Of a DNA stretch of 64,000 nucleotides, positions 37,615 to 51,410 are shown in pieces. Made by a program: the position numbers and the translations under genes. Position 1 is the first letter of the stretch; every line of letters starts with the position of its first letter. Origin of the DNA: Cardinalis cardinalis. Its lineage: Eukaryota; Chordata; Aves; Passeriformes; Cardinalidae. The stretch covers positions 496,001-560,000 of the forward strand of contig JACDOX010000084.1 of assembly GCA_014549065.1 (NCBI GenBank). The letters run 5' to 3'. The notes below the pieces were generated by a model. It saw nothing but the letters and a program-made list of their open reading frames with translations. It was not told where the DNA came from and searched no databases.

Positions 37615-38033
37615 TCATTGCTTTTTTAGACATAAAAATTTTGAAACTTTAGTATTACCAGGAATTAAATAGATGCTATTTGCAAGGCCAACCACNTGAA
37701 ACTGTTCAACTTCTTCAGTACTCATATGAGGATGATAGGGAATACCTCTGTCTCCTCCTTCCACAAAAAGATTGTTTCATTCCTCCTTCCCTGGTGGTTG
37801 GCAGAAAATACAGGGTTCTTTCCTCCTCTTTCTATCTCGCATAAGCTAATAGGCAGCTGAGGTGCAGGTGTTTGCTCCCAGTTATAAGGAAACTGCAGAG
37901 ACTGATCTGGACTATTTTCTTCACTGTTTATTTTTACAGGTGAAAGATGTGGTAAGTGAAGTGTTCTTCTTCTTTTCTGTATAGCTTGTGAAAGTAAGAC
38001 CTGTGCTGCATCTTCCTGCATTTGTTTGATTTG
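37615..38033 (-). pseudogene. Possible decayed coding segment, family unknown
   Basis: The minus strand is open from about 38033 to 37722 and reads IKQMQEDAAQVLLSQAIQKR, then LPHLSPVKINSEENSPDQSL and FPYNWEQTPAPQLPISL. A second frame, offset by two bases, is open from about 37776 to 37615 and reads NNLFVEGGDRGIPYHPHMST followed by EEVEQF and VVGLANSIYLIPGN. Both have balanced, soluble composition unlike chance translation of AT-rich intron. Together they suggest one coding sequence broken by a frameshift and stops, either a retrocopy or an antisense gene remnant. No splice pair, promoter or poly(A) tail is clear, and one N lies inside. I do not recognise the family. Chance remains possible. 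Confidence 0.22.
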
Positions 38034-38625
38034 TAGTCTATTAAGTCAGACATTTTTGGAAGTTTGTCCAGAATTAANTTAACTGGAAGAAGCCATATTT
38101 TAGTCATTGCCACCTCACTAGATCAGTNTCTATCTATCTGATGAAAGGAACACTTTCCCAAATTCAGCATCTGTGAATACCACTCTCAGTGTGTGTGATG
38201 TGANACTCTGAAACTCCCAAGCCAAAATTCTTTAGACAAAAAAAATTTCCATACCTTAGGTGGAGGCTCAGAAATGTCATAAAAAGAGCATATTGCTTGT
38301 TTAATAAAACACGTGTGCTATTGCTATTGGTAATTTTTGTAAATTATAAAAAAAGAGAGCATTGTTGAAAAACAAATTAGGAGTTTTAATCATTGAAAGC
38401 ATATAAAATGTGTTCACCCATCCGAGTCACAAGATACAGGTTTAAAATAAACCAATGCAATCTAAGTTATAAATGCCAGGGGGAAGATCCAAGCCTCCTG
38501 AGACAGTCTGTGTGAAAGCCAGAGGAGAGGGTTCCATTAACTTCTGAAGAGTCTTGTNAGTGAGCAAGGGACTTTTGGTGCACAAAGCATATTTGGTGTG
38601 TCTGAATTTGTGCCCTCTCTGGAAC

Positions 38626-39111
38626 TTAGGCCCTGACTTTGAGTAGATATTTATTTTCCCTCGGGTTCCCGAGTGCCGCCTTGCAGAGCATTAAGACATG
38701 AAAGAGCAGAGTTCTGCTGGTGATGTCACTCGTGTCTTCATTGGTGGAGACAGGGAGAGCACCCTCACCATCTGGCCAGAGTGTGCTCTGAAATAGGGCT
38801 GAAGCTTTCTGCTGAAACTCTTGGCCAGAGTCATAAGGCTGGCAGGAGAGCAAGAGAAGGGAACATGAGTATATTCCAGTGATTGAGGAATAGTGCTGTG
38901 ACACAGGAGCTGTTTGTCTNTTTTCTGGAGACCAGGAGGAGACTAACAGTCTCCAAGCAAACTTCCCAACATAGGGATTATTATATAAATTTGCTGCTAT
39001 ATAAGATAAGAAACTAAAACTGTCATGATAGTGCTTATTAAGTCTTATTATATACTCTTTAATGCCACTGTAGTTAAATGTGTAAAGTAAATGTACTCTT
39101 ATAAAACTCAT
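38626..39111 (-). other. 161-codon open frame, longest in window, unrecognised
   Basis: The frame includes one N codon. The first 45 or so residues look like intron translation (hydrophobic, Tyr/Asn-rich). The later part is more protein-like: PYDSGQEFQQKASALFQSTL, then DGEGALPVSTNEDTSDITSR. The underlying block 38650-38960 is GC-richer than its surroundings, with CpGs, a CTCGGG-TT-CCCGAG inverted repeat (about 38660-38673) and a CRE-like TGATGTCA (about 38721-38728). No domain, splice signal or start context is convincing. It could be part of an unrecognised repeat, an antisense exon, or chance. Confidence 0.12.
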
Positions 39112-39296
39112 TTAAATCTTGTGAAGNGGGAAAGAAAATTCTTTATAGACTCAAAAGGAGGTATTCTTTTGCATCACAAAACCCTATCTATTATGTATCT
39201 TATTTTCTAAGCTGTCTTTCATAAATCCGTGAATTATCTGGAGTAAATACAATTTAAAAACAAATACAGTAAGCTTGTTATTTTATGAAAGCAGAC

Positions 39297-39336
39297 AGAA
39301 GAGAAAAAGAAAAGAAAAAAGGAGAGAAAAAGGAGC
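39297..39336 (+). repeat. Polypurine tract
   Basis: About 40 uninterrupted purines (AAGAGAAAAAGAAAAGAAAA then AAGGAGAGAAAAAGGAG). Low-complexity sequence capable of triplex-type structures; no further feature. Confidence 0.85.
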
Positions 39337-42300
39337 CTTCAGAGCCTGGAATATGCTATTAGGGTGCATTTATGTCAGAATGATGTCTGAAACAGTAGTC
39401 AATTCATTAAAAGGATTAGACTTTTAGGAACAGCAAAATTCTCCTGTTTGATTTACCTGACTGGTAAATGAAAATTTCATATATTTAGTTTAACAGCTAT
39501 TTTCATGTTATCAATTTATATTATATGGAGCAAGAAAATGTCTGCATATGAAACAAAGTAAGATGAAACAAAATATTGTTAGGGTTCACAGGCCTCGAAG
39601 AGAGAAGGGTGGATTGCCACTGCACTGTGGGAGGTACCTCTCCAGCATGGTAATTTCATCTGTAACTTGGTACAGTCACTGCGAAGTAAACAGNGGAAGT
39701 AGGGCAGCCTGAAGTTTCTCTTGGATGTAATAAAATTGCCTTGACACTATCAATAACTTAAAGCTCATGTAAACTTTGGACAGTCTCTACCTATGTAGCC
39801 AGTCCTTGAAAATAAAATTTTAGAGGTATGACTGAGAATACCTGATGCAGCTGTATTGTAGCATTCAACCAAGTGTGAAGCCACAAAGCAGAATTATACT
39901 GCATGCTTTACAGCACATGAATTTCACTTGGGAAAAAACGTTCTCTTGTCTGAAAGGTACTTCACATACTTTGGAGAACTCTATTTTACAAAATACAGTA
40001 ATATTGCACAGACTCTAAAGGAAGAAGCAGGACCTAATTTTTAAATGGCAAGAGCAAAAGACTGTGCCTAGAGGTACAAGTCCTCCCTGTGTTGGAGTTC
40101 AAGTATTTTCAGAACTGCCTGTGTATTCCAGAGGCAGTGATGCTCCTCCAAGTGGTTCACAGTTATTAGTAAGAAACAGCAATTATCCTTTAATGTGATT
40201 GAATGTGCTCTAAAGAAAAATCTCTTGCCCAGATTTCAAGTGTTTGCTTCTACCTCTAGGAAATACAGAAGTCTTTTCAAAAGTCAGTCTTCTTCTAAAA
40301 TACTTTGCATCTTGCCAACTCTGTGTTCAGAAATCTTAATCTTTCAGAATAAGAAAAATACACAAATAAACCCAGACGTCTTGAACATCAATAGTTACAA
40401 AGTAATTTATTTGAGGTTCTCTTAATTTCTCCTATGAACTCTGAGATTTCAGACTATTCTCAGACAACTTTTCTCAGAGATCCAGTGCTACTACCTTTAG
40501 CTTGTCTTTTTTTAACTGAAAATGGAGATTCCCAGAGAATTAGTTGATGCATGGTTGAAATTTGCATAAAANCCATTCAATGCCGCAAGATTATTGATAA
40601 AATAAACCATGCTAATATACTAATAACATAAACTGTATTCTACAGTTTTCACATTGTTCTTGCGCTTCATTTTGGCACTTATTCTTCCTATTACTTTGCA
40701 TATTTTGCAAGATTTTCATCATTTCTAAGCTTTCTTTGAAATCCATCAGTTATAACTTCTGAAATTTGAGAACAAAGATTCTGATGTTGCTTTGAGGATA
40801 CACACTTCAAAGGAACAGGACCACCATGACAACACAGATCTAAGTGAAGAAACTAGTTTTGATACATTTTCTGGGGTTTCTTTTAATATATACCTGCAGT
40901 ACAAGAGGATGCAGGATGTTCTGATTCATCAACATTTAATGAAAAATATTGCGATTTTCCCAAAATGGCATCTGCCAGTAAATCACCTTTTTAAGCAGAT
41001 GAAGACAGATTGATTGCACTCCAAAATGTTATTACCATACTGCTGAGAAGCAAAATATATTTTTGTCATTCCCAACTGTGATTCATGATATTATTTCAAC
41101 AGGCTTTCTGTGAATTACAGTTCTAAGGATATTTATTTAACAAATATTCTTCAATGTTTTTAAGAACATCAAAACATTTCTCATTGGTGACATCTGCTGA
41201 TGGTCTTTTAATGGTATTTTTCAAAAATGTCTCAAGTTTTTTGTCAAGACTCTCATCTTGAAAGTATACGTCTCACAAAATAGTGTTTTATGTAGTAATT
41301 GAGTAAGCAGGAAAGTGATCCTCAACCATTATCATCTGTTGTCTCACCTTTTTTTGCATTAATCAATCTCATTTTTNTTTTCAATGACCACTATTGCATA
41401 TAAAGCTACAAAAAAATCACTGGAACTCTGAAGCACAGAAATTGGAAATTACCAAGATACACCTGTATTAGAGCTTTTCTTGCTTTAGTATCTTCAATAC
41501 AAACCATGCGACTTTGAGCTGATTACATAGTAAATTTCTAATGTGTAATCAATATTCTGTAAGGTATTTTCTAACACATTGAGGGAATCATTGCACTTAG
41601 ATCATAATTGCTGGGTAATTTCTAATTACTATCTCGTTTCTTAGCTGAAAGTACAGGACAAGTCTGCAAAATAGAACTGATTCATCTTTGATTAAATTGA
41701 AGCTATTCATACTTAGCACTTACTTTTAGTGTGTTAATAGTCTAATTCATTCAGCATCTTCAATTCTTGATAAAAGAAAAATGAAAATTTTCCCATCTCA
41801 GGGGGTGATACATTACATCCAATATTTTCTTTTTCCCTTTTCAGTTTTTTAATTTTTGGGTATTATGACTCAAGAAAATGAGTTTTCTGTTGAATGAAAA
41901 ACAGGGTGTGTAAGAGTTAGGACTTCTGAATTCACAGAAAATTCATGGACAAGTAAAATATGGAAACATTAAATTCTTCCTGTGCTTCAGTAGAAACATC
42001 TGTTAAATGGATATAACCTGAAAGGGCTTGTAGGCCTCAATCAGCATTTTGTTTGGTAATTAGAGCTTTCACAAAGTACCAGAAGTGTGGTATGTCGAAA
42101 CATAATTTTCATAGAGTTAAGGATTCATATAATGCTTTGCTCCAATACATTTGTTGGATTTTTGTTCCTTTGGGAAATAATTACCATGGAAATACCATGT
42201 TTGAGGAATTTTTGGACATTCAGGACTAGACTTGTGCAGAATTACAGTAGCATCTGTATATCTGTTTATACTGGATGCTAATACCTGTCTTAATATCAGC

Positions 42301-42487
42301 AGGTGTGTATCTGGCCTCCAAATGGGACAAGAAAGTGTTTAAGCTCCCTGAGAAGTCCATAGAGGAAGCATACTTTGAGCAGATCTAATGCATAGCTGTA
42401 GTGCTAACATCAAAACACAACATGAATAATTATTTTAATTTATTTTGCTTGCAGTTTTATTTGTGGCTTGTTTGGCATTGGGTTGGC

Positions 42488-43098
42488 TAAGAAGGCCTAT
42501 GGCATCCTGGTCTGTATCAGCAGTAGTGTGGCCAGCAGGATGAGGGAAGTGATTGTCCCTCTATACTCAGCACTGGTGAGGCCACACTTCCTATCCTGTG
42601 GTCCAATTTTAAGCCTCCCATTTTAAGAGGGACATTGAGATGCTGGAGTGTGTCCAGAGAAGGGCAATGAAACTNGGGAAGGTCTGGAGCACAGGTCTTT
42701 TTGCAGCTGAGGGAGCTGGGGGTGTTTAGCCTGAAGAAGAAGAGACTCAAAGGGGATCTCATTTGCTCTCTACAACTGCCTAAGCAGAGGCTGTAGCAAG
42801 GTGGGAGCTGGTAACTTCTCCCAAGTAANAAGAAATAAAACAAGAGGAAATGTCCTCNGGTTGTGTCAGGGAAGGTTTAGGTTGTGCATTAGGAAGNGTT
42901 TCTTCATGGACAGGGTNGTCAAACATTGAAATAGACTGGAAGTGGTGGGGTCACCAACCCTGAAGCTGTTTAAAAGACTTGTAAATGTGGCACTTTGGGA
43001 TATAATTCAGTGGTGAACTTGACAGGGTTAAGTTCATGGTTTGACTTCATGATCTTAGAGGTCTTTTCCAACCTAAACAGTTCTGTAGTTCCGTGCTA
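42488..43098 (+). mobile_element. CR1 LINE, sense, 3' part, 5'-truncated
   Basis: Begins within ORF2 (AAGAAGGCCTATGGCATCCT ... GTGGCCAGCAGGATGAGGGA) and proceeds through the conserved ACTGGTGAGGCCACACTTCC, the TGTCCAGAGAAGGGCAATGA motif and the 3' UTR, ending with GAGGTCTTTTCCAACCTAAA at about 43058-43077 and a decayed tail. Five Ns and several frame breaks show that it is a dead copy. The antisense frame over 42517-42843 is a shadow. Confidence 0.92.
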
Positions 43099-45265
43099 TT
43101 TTTAAAAAAATAAAATGCATGTACANCCTTGCAAGCTGGAACTAGAACCCACAGTTCTCAACTGCTGTTCGACTTGTGTAACTGCTTCATCTGTAATTTC
43201 TTCTTTGGGTAGGAGTTCTGAACTCTCTGCTGAACCTAAGTGAACCACACCATAAGGGATGGTGCTGGCTGGCACAGATTCATCTCNAAAACACTACCCA
43301 CAGATTCAGCTAGTTCAGCACATGTCCCAGTTTGGTGGAATTGCATATCCATAGGTTCACAGTTCCCTAGCTGTCCTGGGTGGATCAGAACTTCACTTGC
43401 CATCCTGGAGTTCTGGATAAAGGACTTTAGTTTTTAGATGAGTAGAGTTCATACATGTGCCTGAACTTCTCATTTTCAATTNAGTTGCCATAAGCAGCTC
43501 CCTGTGGACTTCTTTGTCACTCTTTTCAGGCTCTTGATTCAGTTTGCAAAGAGTTGAGACACCTACATTTGTTCTCTAGATATTAGGACTTTCTTTGGAT
43601 CTGCCCCTTACAATGTGAATTGTTTTTACAACTGTGCCCCTTGCAATTGTAAAATTTGACAACTGCCCCTCCAGCTAGGAGTTACTCCTTTCTGCTGGGT
43701 AATTAAGTTCTATATTTTCACACAATTGGTTTGCAGTTGGTTGTTGGGATTGAGAAGTGATTTCTTCAGCTGGACTTTTGCTGCTGACTTCACATGGAAG
43801 TACTTTCAGAGTATACACTAAGTAATTCTGAGAAAATATTTGTTTTCTGCATAATTCTCTTTTCATGTGTGTTTGCAAACAATTTTGCCTTAAGTTTGAG
43901 AAGACATATGACTTCAGCTTGTCACATTTATTAAGGTGGTATTTTTTCAATTTTAAATATACATTTGAAATCTGAGTTCACATAATTTTGAGTTGATTAT
44001 GTTTGTTTATTGCAGATGTTTTTATTTATGTGTTCAATTAGTTCTGAGAACTAATTATAACTGATGGAATTCAATTTTCTGTTCTGAGAAATATATTTCT
44101 GTGAAAGTCAGTGTGAGTATGCCAAAATTGAAGAAATGTGGCTTGCACCTGGCTTTCTGTTCTTATATTAATAAAATAAACCCTAAAACCAACAGGTAGT
44201 GGGGAGAGAGGCTTGGGAGAGAGGGAAGTCCTTGTATGGGTAACAATTTTCTTGTGGCATTTCTCTCTCTCCCTCAAGGAAAACAGATTAAAGCCCCATA
44301 TAATGGAATGATACCGATGGGAACATAAATATTGCAGTGTGATTAAACCACCAAAATACTCAGGTGATTAAAGTGCTTCAGGTCTTTCAGTTATTATTCT
44401 GTTATATCATTTCATCTCATTTCAAGATGTTACTTTTTTCATAGTTTTTGAAGAACACTCTAGGCAACAAAATTGATTTTGTGAGGCCCATAGCGTTGGA
44501 CTATTGATTTATTTTTTTATATTGCACATCCATCATCTTTGTTTTCAGACACTCCAGCAAAAATATGTATTCTTGTTATAACATCATCTGGCTGTCCCAA
44601 TACTGATGCAATTAGTGCATGGAAATCTTTGTGTCTTTGACAGGACTATACTAGCTGAGAGGTACCCTTTTGACTTTTCTTATTTGAGAATTAGGTGAAA
44701 TAGATCAGACATTTATGATCAGAGAATTTGCTCACTAATGTAATTCAAAGCTTAGAAGTTTCAGCTAGGAATTTAATTTTTGGAGGGAAAAAAANGTCAA
44801 ACCTATCAAGTAACCAAACCAATCCAAACAAAATCCAAAAGCAAATAAACAATCCCCAGAACACCTGATTTTATGTTGACTTTCCACCATGTTAGGTTCC
44901 CTGTTATTTTTGCTTTGAAAAGGTAATCCAAAATTCANCAAATGTAAGAAATCCCAAAGCTATTGTTCAACTCTCTCTCTTCTCACTTTGTTCTGGGCAT
45001 AATGATACAGTTTCTGAGAACAAGAATGTGTCACAGTACATAAGAAGAAATCAAATCAATATATAATTAAGGATGTTAATAATTTTTCAGATTCAGCAGT
45101 TGTTGAACTACCCTCGAGCTCAGTTGACACATGACAGTGATGGGGTTACTTGTGCCTACTTTCTGCCTTTGATTCTCCAGGCCAGTGACCAGAAACCCAT
45201 TTAGGGATGAATGAAATGGGAAAGATTTTGGCCAATATACAAAGCAGAGGTTGTCAAATGGCACT

Positions 45266-45303
45266 GTACTTCTTGTCTCAATGCAAAATGAGACAAGAAG
45301 TAC
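45266..45303. repeat. Perfect 15-bp hairpin, 8-base loop
   Basis: GTACTTCTTGTCTCA (45266-45280), loop ATGCAAAA, TGAGACAAGAAGTAC (45289-45303), no mismatch. It is the longest perfect short-loop palindrome I noticed. The stem is too short for a typical microRNA precursor, there is no adjacent gene, and the flanks do not extend the pairing. It may be a small inverted duplication formed during replication. Confidence 0.8.
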
Positions 45304-48160
45304 TCTACTTCCATAATGCTGGGTATTGGTTAAGACATTGATATTCTGAAGTGATTCTCTGTAGTGTCAACAGTAATTGTATACATTCTTTTTCACTCCC
45401 ATCAATCCCTGTGTACTGATATGTTGTTGCTTGTTTTTTACTTAATGCTCAATTCTTAAGACAGAAGCAGTTACATTTCTGATATATTTGTGTGGAGTTT
45501 TTTATGATGAGTTAATAATCAAGGTCCTTGACTAGGATTCTGAAGCTTAACAATAGTTTAACTACATAGCAATGATGTGTTATTGAACTGAGCTAGGGAT
45601 TGTGATTTGAAATTAAATTTAGGTATAGTTCCTTATATTCAGTATATTTATAAAAATTATTCCTTAAATCCCTAATATTTCTCTTAGGAGTATGTTAAAA
45701 TATAAGGTAGTAAAAACNATCTTGATCAATTTATTCTTTTATGTACTTTAAGAGAGCAGAAATTCTAATTAGACATAAAAATTCTGAATATTTCTGTAGC
45801 TAGCAGAGTGTAAGGAAAAGCATAAAAATTTAGCAAATAATTAAGGAATGAAACTGAATGCATAAAATGGAAATTTTTCTTCAGAGAATGTTCTCCTGCA
45901 AACCTCACCTTTGTGTCTGTCAGCCCTCCTTTTTCCTCCTAGCATTTTCCCACATTTTTCATTCTTTTCCTAATGTCATTGTATTTTATGTTAGCCCTAC
46001 TTTTGAGGATTTTACTTTTAATTTTTTTATCTAATTTTGAGAATAGCAAATTCTTTTCATTTTGCTGGTTTACTATTATTGTCAGTGTCTTTGTGTAAGA
46101 AGGAAGAGTCCTTCACCAAATGCCACCAGAAGTGAAATAAATTTTAAGACTTAAGAATTACCTTTAAGGATAAACTCCTGCTCAGCCAAAGCAAATAGGA
46201 GGGAACATTACAGAGAAAAGAAAGTTTTTTAGTACATCTATCCAGTAAATTACATGTTTAATAAATCTCTCCTCACTGAGGGAAGTATAATGCAGGAAAA
46301 CACTATAGATCTGTTCTGAAACTGAGAAAGAAAATTACCTAATCTTTTCATTGTAGAGGAAGTCCTTGAAATTACTGTAGCTAAAGGATATTTCTGTGAT
46401 GTACATGAAGATACTTCTTAAGATTTTTTTTTCCTTGAGATGATTTTCCTTCTTGTTGTCAGTTTAATACTTAAAAATTTCCATCTCTTCCTTGCCATTG
46501 TCTCAGAAGTTGTCCATCTGTGTGTTGTGATTTGATAAGCAAAGTGAATATACTTTTCAGCCATGCTGGCTGGACTGGGTGTACATGGTAGAAATGAAAG
46601 GAACAAAGACATATGCCAAGATACCTGATCNCTTTAGGTGACTGTATTTTGGGTTGAGGAGAACCTAACACTAAGAAAAAAGCTTTACTGGTAAATATAA
46701 GAGTGTGATGTTAAATGTTGATCTATACTTTAAGCTACACATTATATATTGCATTCCTGACTAGCAATGGAAAGAGACAAAATGTATTCAGAAAGGTTGG
46801 ATATGTGAAAGTTTATTCTTTGGAGCAACCTGTCTCCACTGATTGCAGGGAGAGCCTGGAGAGGTTAGCCTTTTTAGGGGCAAAATTAGCTTTGGTGAGT
46901 ATACTGTCTGTCCATGGGCTAGAATTCAGAGAGAAGCAGACTGTCCCAGTAGATTAATCTATCACAAAAATGACAATTGCAAATCAAAACTAAACAGTGG
47001 AGCAGTCATAACAGGAAAATCCTCAGAGATGCTCATGATTNCAACTTAGAAAAATAAATGTAAGGCATATGGATTATCTGAGTTGCAATTGCAGCCTCTG
47101 TAATAAAAACATTATGTGGTATGCTATTTGAGCAGCACCACAAATAGTTTTCACAGGCATTTTGAAAAGGCAGTTTTCCTGTGTCGCCAGAGACATGCTT
47201 GTTAGGCCCCAGAATCTCTTCTTGAAAGATTGTAATTTCTTTCTGTTAAATGAACTCACACATACCTTATTTAACCACCTGCTAGTAACACAAACAGTTT
47301 GATGAAATGAGACATGAATGATTTTGTTGTCTTGGAATATTTTTTCTTTGNTGTAAACAAACACTGTCATAGGGAAACTACTGTGTCATAAGCCCCTACC
47401 AGGAAGAGATCCAGCAAACTTAAAAGACCAGTAGTGGTTGGCATACACATTTTTCTGTGTGAAAGGGAAAATCATGAACCTTCCGTCTGAAATAATGCAT
47501 GTGTAAGGATGGAACCAGAAAACATGAGAAATGTGTGTGTGTGTGCATGCAAATTTTATTTTTTTAATGAAGGCAGATCTATAGTGAAGATTCTGTTAAA
47601 TTATTCCAGCAAGTTTAGCAATTCAAGGTTCTAAGATGCAAGGATTATTTCCTGTATTCTTGGAAACTAAACAGAGAATCTCTTCTACATATTTTTATTG
47701 AACTTACAGAAAGTATTCTTGCTTCTGTGGCTGAAACTGGTAGGTAGTCAAGTGACATTATTTCTTNTATATAATCCCAGAAAAATCCCATGTAACTCAA
47801 AGTAGGACCAGAGACTTGTTTGTGGAAGCCAACTGCAAAACAAGAATTTTGTGTGTGGCCTTGAAAAAAAAAAACAACTCGTTTTTAATTAAGTGTCAAA
47901 ATATTGCATAACTTGAATGGGATACATAGTATAGGTGTATCGTACATTTAAATATAAATAATAGAGTATATGATCATGCAAGAAGAGTATCGCAAGCCTT
48001 TGCTATTTTTTCCCCTGAAGGCTTTTCTTTTTGGAAAATAATAAAATGAAAAAAGTCTTTATATTTACATTATAATATTCTTTATCTAAGACATACAAAA
48101 TACGTGTTGTTATTTGTTTTGTGTTCTGTCCTGATTTGATAAATAAAGATGAAACTAAAT

Positions 48161-48231
48161 AATAATTCAGAGAGTCTGGAATAATAATTATAATTTATAT
48201 AAGTCTGGAATAATAATTCAGAGTGTCTGGA
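48161..48231 (+). repeat. Imperfect local duplication
   Basis: AATAATTCAGAGAGTCTGGA (48161) recurs as AATAATTCAGAGTGTCTGGA (48212). An internal piece, AGTCTGGAATAATAATT, occurs at 48173 and again at 48202. This looks like two nested tandem duplication steps of about 29 and 51 bases. Confidence 0.75.
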
Positions 48232-51200
48232 ACTATATTTTGTGGGAATCTGATTTTCAAATTTGAAATGCTGGTAATTGAGAGAAACTTGCTAGACCCC
48301 CTTTTCCTTACTCGAGTTAGACACAAANGCTTTCTGCATTGCCTTCATAAAGCCATGTTCTTCAGTCTCTTCTTCACAGAAAAGGAAATTTAATTTTTGA
48401 GCCTCAGAAGTGTAAAGTACATCTTCTTACTATATAATACAAAAATTAGCATCTATTATTCTTACACTGTGAGATGTTGCGCAGTACTCCCAGCTTGGTT
48501 TTTTTGTGCTTAGGTTCTGTGCTGAAAAAAAGTAGTGACCATTTGATTTTTTCACTGCAGTGTCTGGATTTGGGCGGCAGCAGAGACAGTGGGGCTATAT
48601 TCTTACTGCTAATTTGGAAAAAAAANAAGAAATAGTGAGTTCAAGCACNGGTTCCCTGATCATCCGTGTTACTTAACTGTTAGCACTGTGCCTGGCATGG
48701 ATTTGGCCTGTGCTGAGTGGCACAACTGAGACACAATTTTTTATCTATGAAGCATACACAGGGTGATTCCTCCAGCAGATAGTGTGGACAAAAGTTTTGT
48801 GGCCTGGGTACTTTCTTCCCCTGGTAAAAGACATCTAGACACCTGGGCAATCTAAGTAGTTAAACAAACAATGGTCCTCAAATATCAACCTACCTTTAAA
48901 TTATCTGTATATTCTTTGGCAATTAGAAAATATTTGTTAAATTACTGGAATATATGCAGATTCTTCGTTGATTTGTTCNGTTTATGGGTTTGCATTAATT
49001 AGATACAGAAATTCAGACAGCAAATATATAAAAGTTGCATGTTAAAACATTTGATGGGGTATTTTGAAGAATAAAGACAACTGTATTTCAGTTGAGAATC
49101 TGGATAATGCAATAAAAATATATCAAGCCTTTTTTGTAATATTTAATCTTTTAAAAATATTAACATTGCTTTTCCTTTTTTATATTTGTGGACTTTTTAC
49201 TTTTGATCTAACAGAAGTACTTCTCATTACTGCAGAAGAAATATATTCTGCTTTCATGAGTGCCATTAGATATACAAAGTATGTTATTCCGGGGCAGGAT
49301 TCTGCACACATTTACTCTTCTATAGTCACTATTTCCCATGTTTTGTCCAGTGCAATTGTATGTCAACCCTGGAAGAGAAAGGTCCCCCTTGTTGCATTTT
49401 TTAGAATGACAAGCAATCTGCTGTTTATGTAGAGGAGCCATATAGAGGCAATGGCTCCACTTCGCATATCCTCATTCACATTGAGGCAACTTTTTATAGT
49501 TATTGATCCCAGTGAAACAATTGCCAGGTGGAAACAGAGGATTTCATAAAGTGAAGGCCTGTTCANAATCTTAATGAGTACAGAATCTGATGCTAACCAA
49601 AAGCAGAAGTGTTTAAGTGCAGAAATCCACGTTATCAGATGCAGTGACAATCACCGTGCCACAAGTCATTTATCTGAACACTAATTATGTTAGATATGCA
49701 TATATTAATTATATATTATGTTTCCTTTTACATAAAATTATCTTCACATTGGAAGTAATTGTGAGCATACATGTTTTAATTCCTGTTACTTTGATTTTTG
49801 TGTGATGTCTGTCTCTGGCCTGGACAGGAACAAACTGTACCTTTTCTACTATATATTTCTAGCCAGAAATCCCATTTAACTGCTGCTATATCATCACTAT
49901 AGCATTAAACTATAATTGCTTATCTTCCACAGTAGGGCTGCATGTGTTTTCAATATGAAAAAAAGTGAAATTTTATTCATTCATGAAAAATGATAGGCAA
50001 GCTCCTTAGTGATTTCAGCTCTGTACCTGGGTAACTTTCTGGTCTCAGAAATTTTTATGGAATTTACCACTGGGTAACNTCACTGCTTTTCTTTCAAGAA
50101 GAGGCTTCCTTGGAAATTTAGCTCAACCACAAATTTGTGATTTCCCACTGTGGTTTGGGGTAGACTGAAATTCAAACAGGAAGTGGGAATGCTCTTAAAA
50201 ATCCATCAACAACTGGGGACTGAGATGCAAAGCTTAGCATCTGGGTGAGAACATATGTGATGAAATAACATTGTGAAAATCAAGAGTCTTTCACATAACT
50301 TATATGAAGTGTACAAATTCCAAATATTAAAGCTTATAAATTACAAGAAAATCTATAGTGATACGTCTAGATCCACACAATAGTTATTNTCAAATGTCTT
50401 TAGAGAGGTGTTAATTTTATTTCAATACCTTACTCAGTATGGAATTTATTTTAGTTCAAAAAATTACATAAATGGTAGCATTATTGTAGGGAAAATACTT
50501 TTAAGGAACTGCTAAGTTAGACAGGGAATGACCTTTGTGTTTCAGTGCAGGAAACAAAAATAATTTCAATAATAGAGTCTCCTATTCCAAAAGTAAAAGC
50601 CTGATTTATGTCCACATCTTTTCATATTTTTTAAAACTTCTTTTCTAATAAATTACTCTGCTCAGAAGAAAAAAAAAAAGGAGATTAATTGCAATGAATA
50701 ATAAAATTTCATTTTTTCTGTTATGGATCTAACTAACGTATATCTACAAGTGCAACTAGAAGTGTATTGATCTGGAAGGGTAAAAATTTACTTTAACTTG
50801 GATGTTTTCTATACTTCCAGTTTGTTCTCATCAGTATTTATTTTCTTTCACTCTTGAGAACTTGCAGGTATATCTCAAACTTTTTGTCCTTTCTTCAATG
50901 CAGAAAACATTGNAAACTCCAGATTTCCTGCTTTAGATATGAGAATATTAAAATCAGGAACATTTTATAATACTTAATTAAAAATCAAAGAATTTTTACT
51001 TATTATGCTGTTTCTATAAACACTGCAGTTTTGCAAACTTTATGGAATTTTACTTACTGAAAAAAACTACTTGAAGGGCTTCTTTGGTTCAGTTTAAATA
51101 GCAGCTTTGTTACAGAGTAGAATAATACGTTAGAGCTACGGTATTTTTTTTTCTTTTTAATTCATGACTGTTTGAGTCATTGTTTGAAATCTAGTACTGC

Positions 51201-51410
51201 TTGCAATGTCTTCCAGGAAAGAATGTGACAAACAATTCCCTACTGTTGTGCGATAAACTTATTTTTTTATTTATATATCCTTAGTACTTGTTGATTTTGC
51301 TTTATATATTTTCCATTTTATTTGCAAATACTTTTGTAGAAAATCAAAATAAATAAATATTGATGTTGAGCAAAAATGTATGTTTAATAATCTTTATCAT
51401 TTATGTGCTG

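Noticed and set aside
42517..42843. 108-codon minus-strand open frame
   Set aside because: Lies antisense within a sense CR1 element and contains Ns.
49064..49432. 122-codon plus-strand open frame
   Set aside because: Starts at TTG, is hydrophobic and AT-driven, overlaps an opposite-strand frame of similar quality, and has no motif or splice context. Chance in AT-rich intron.
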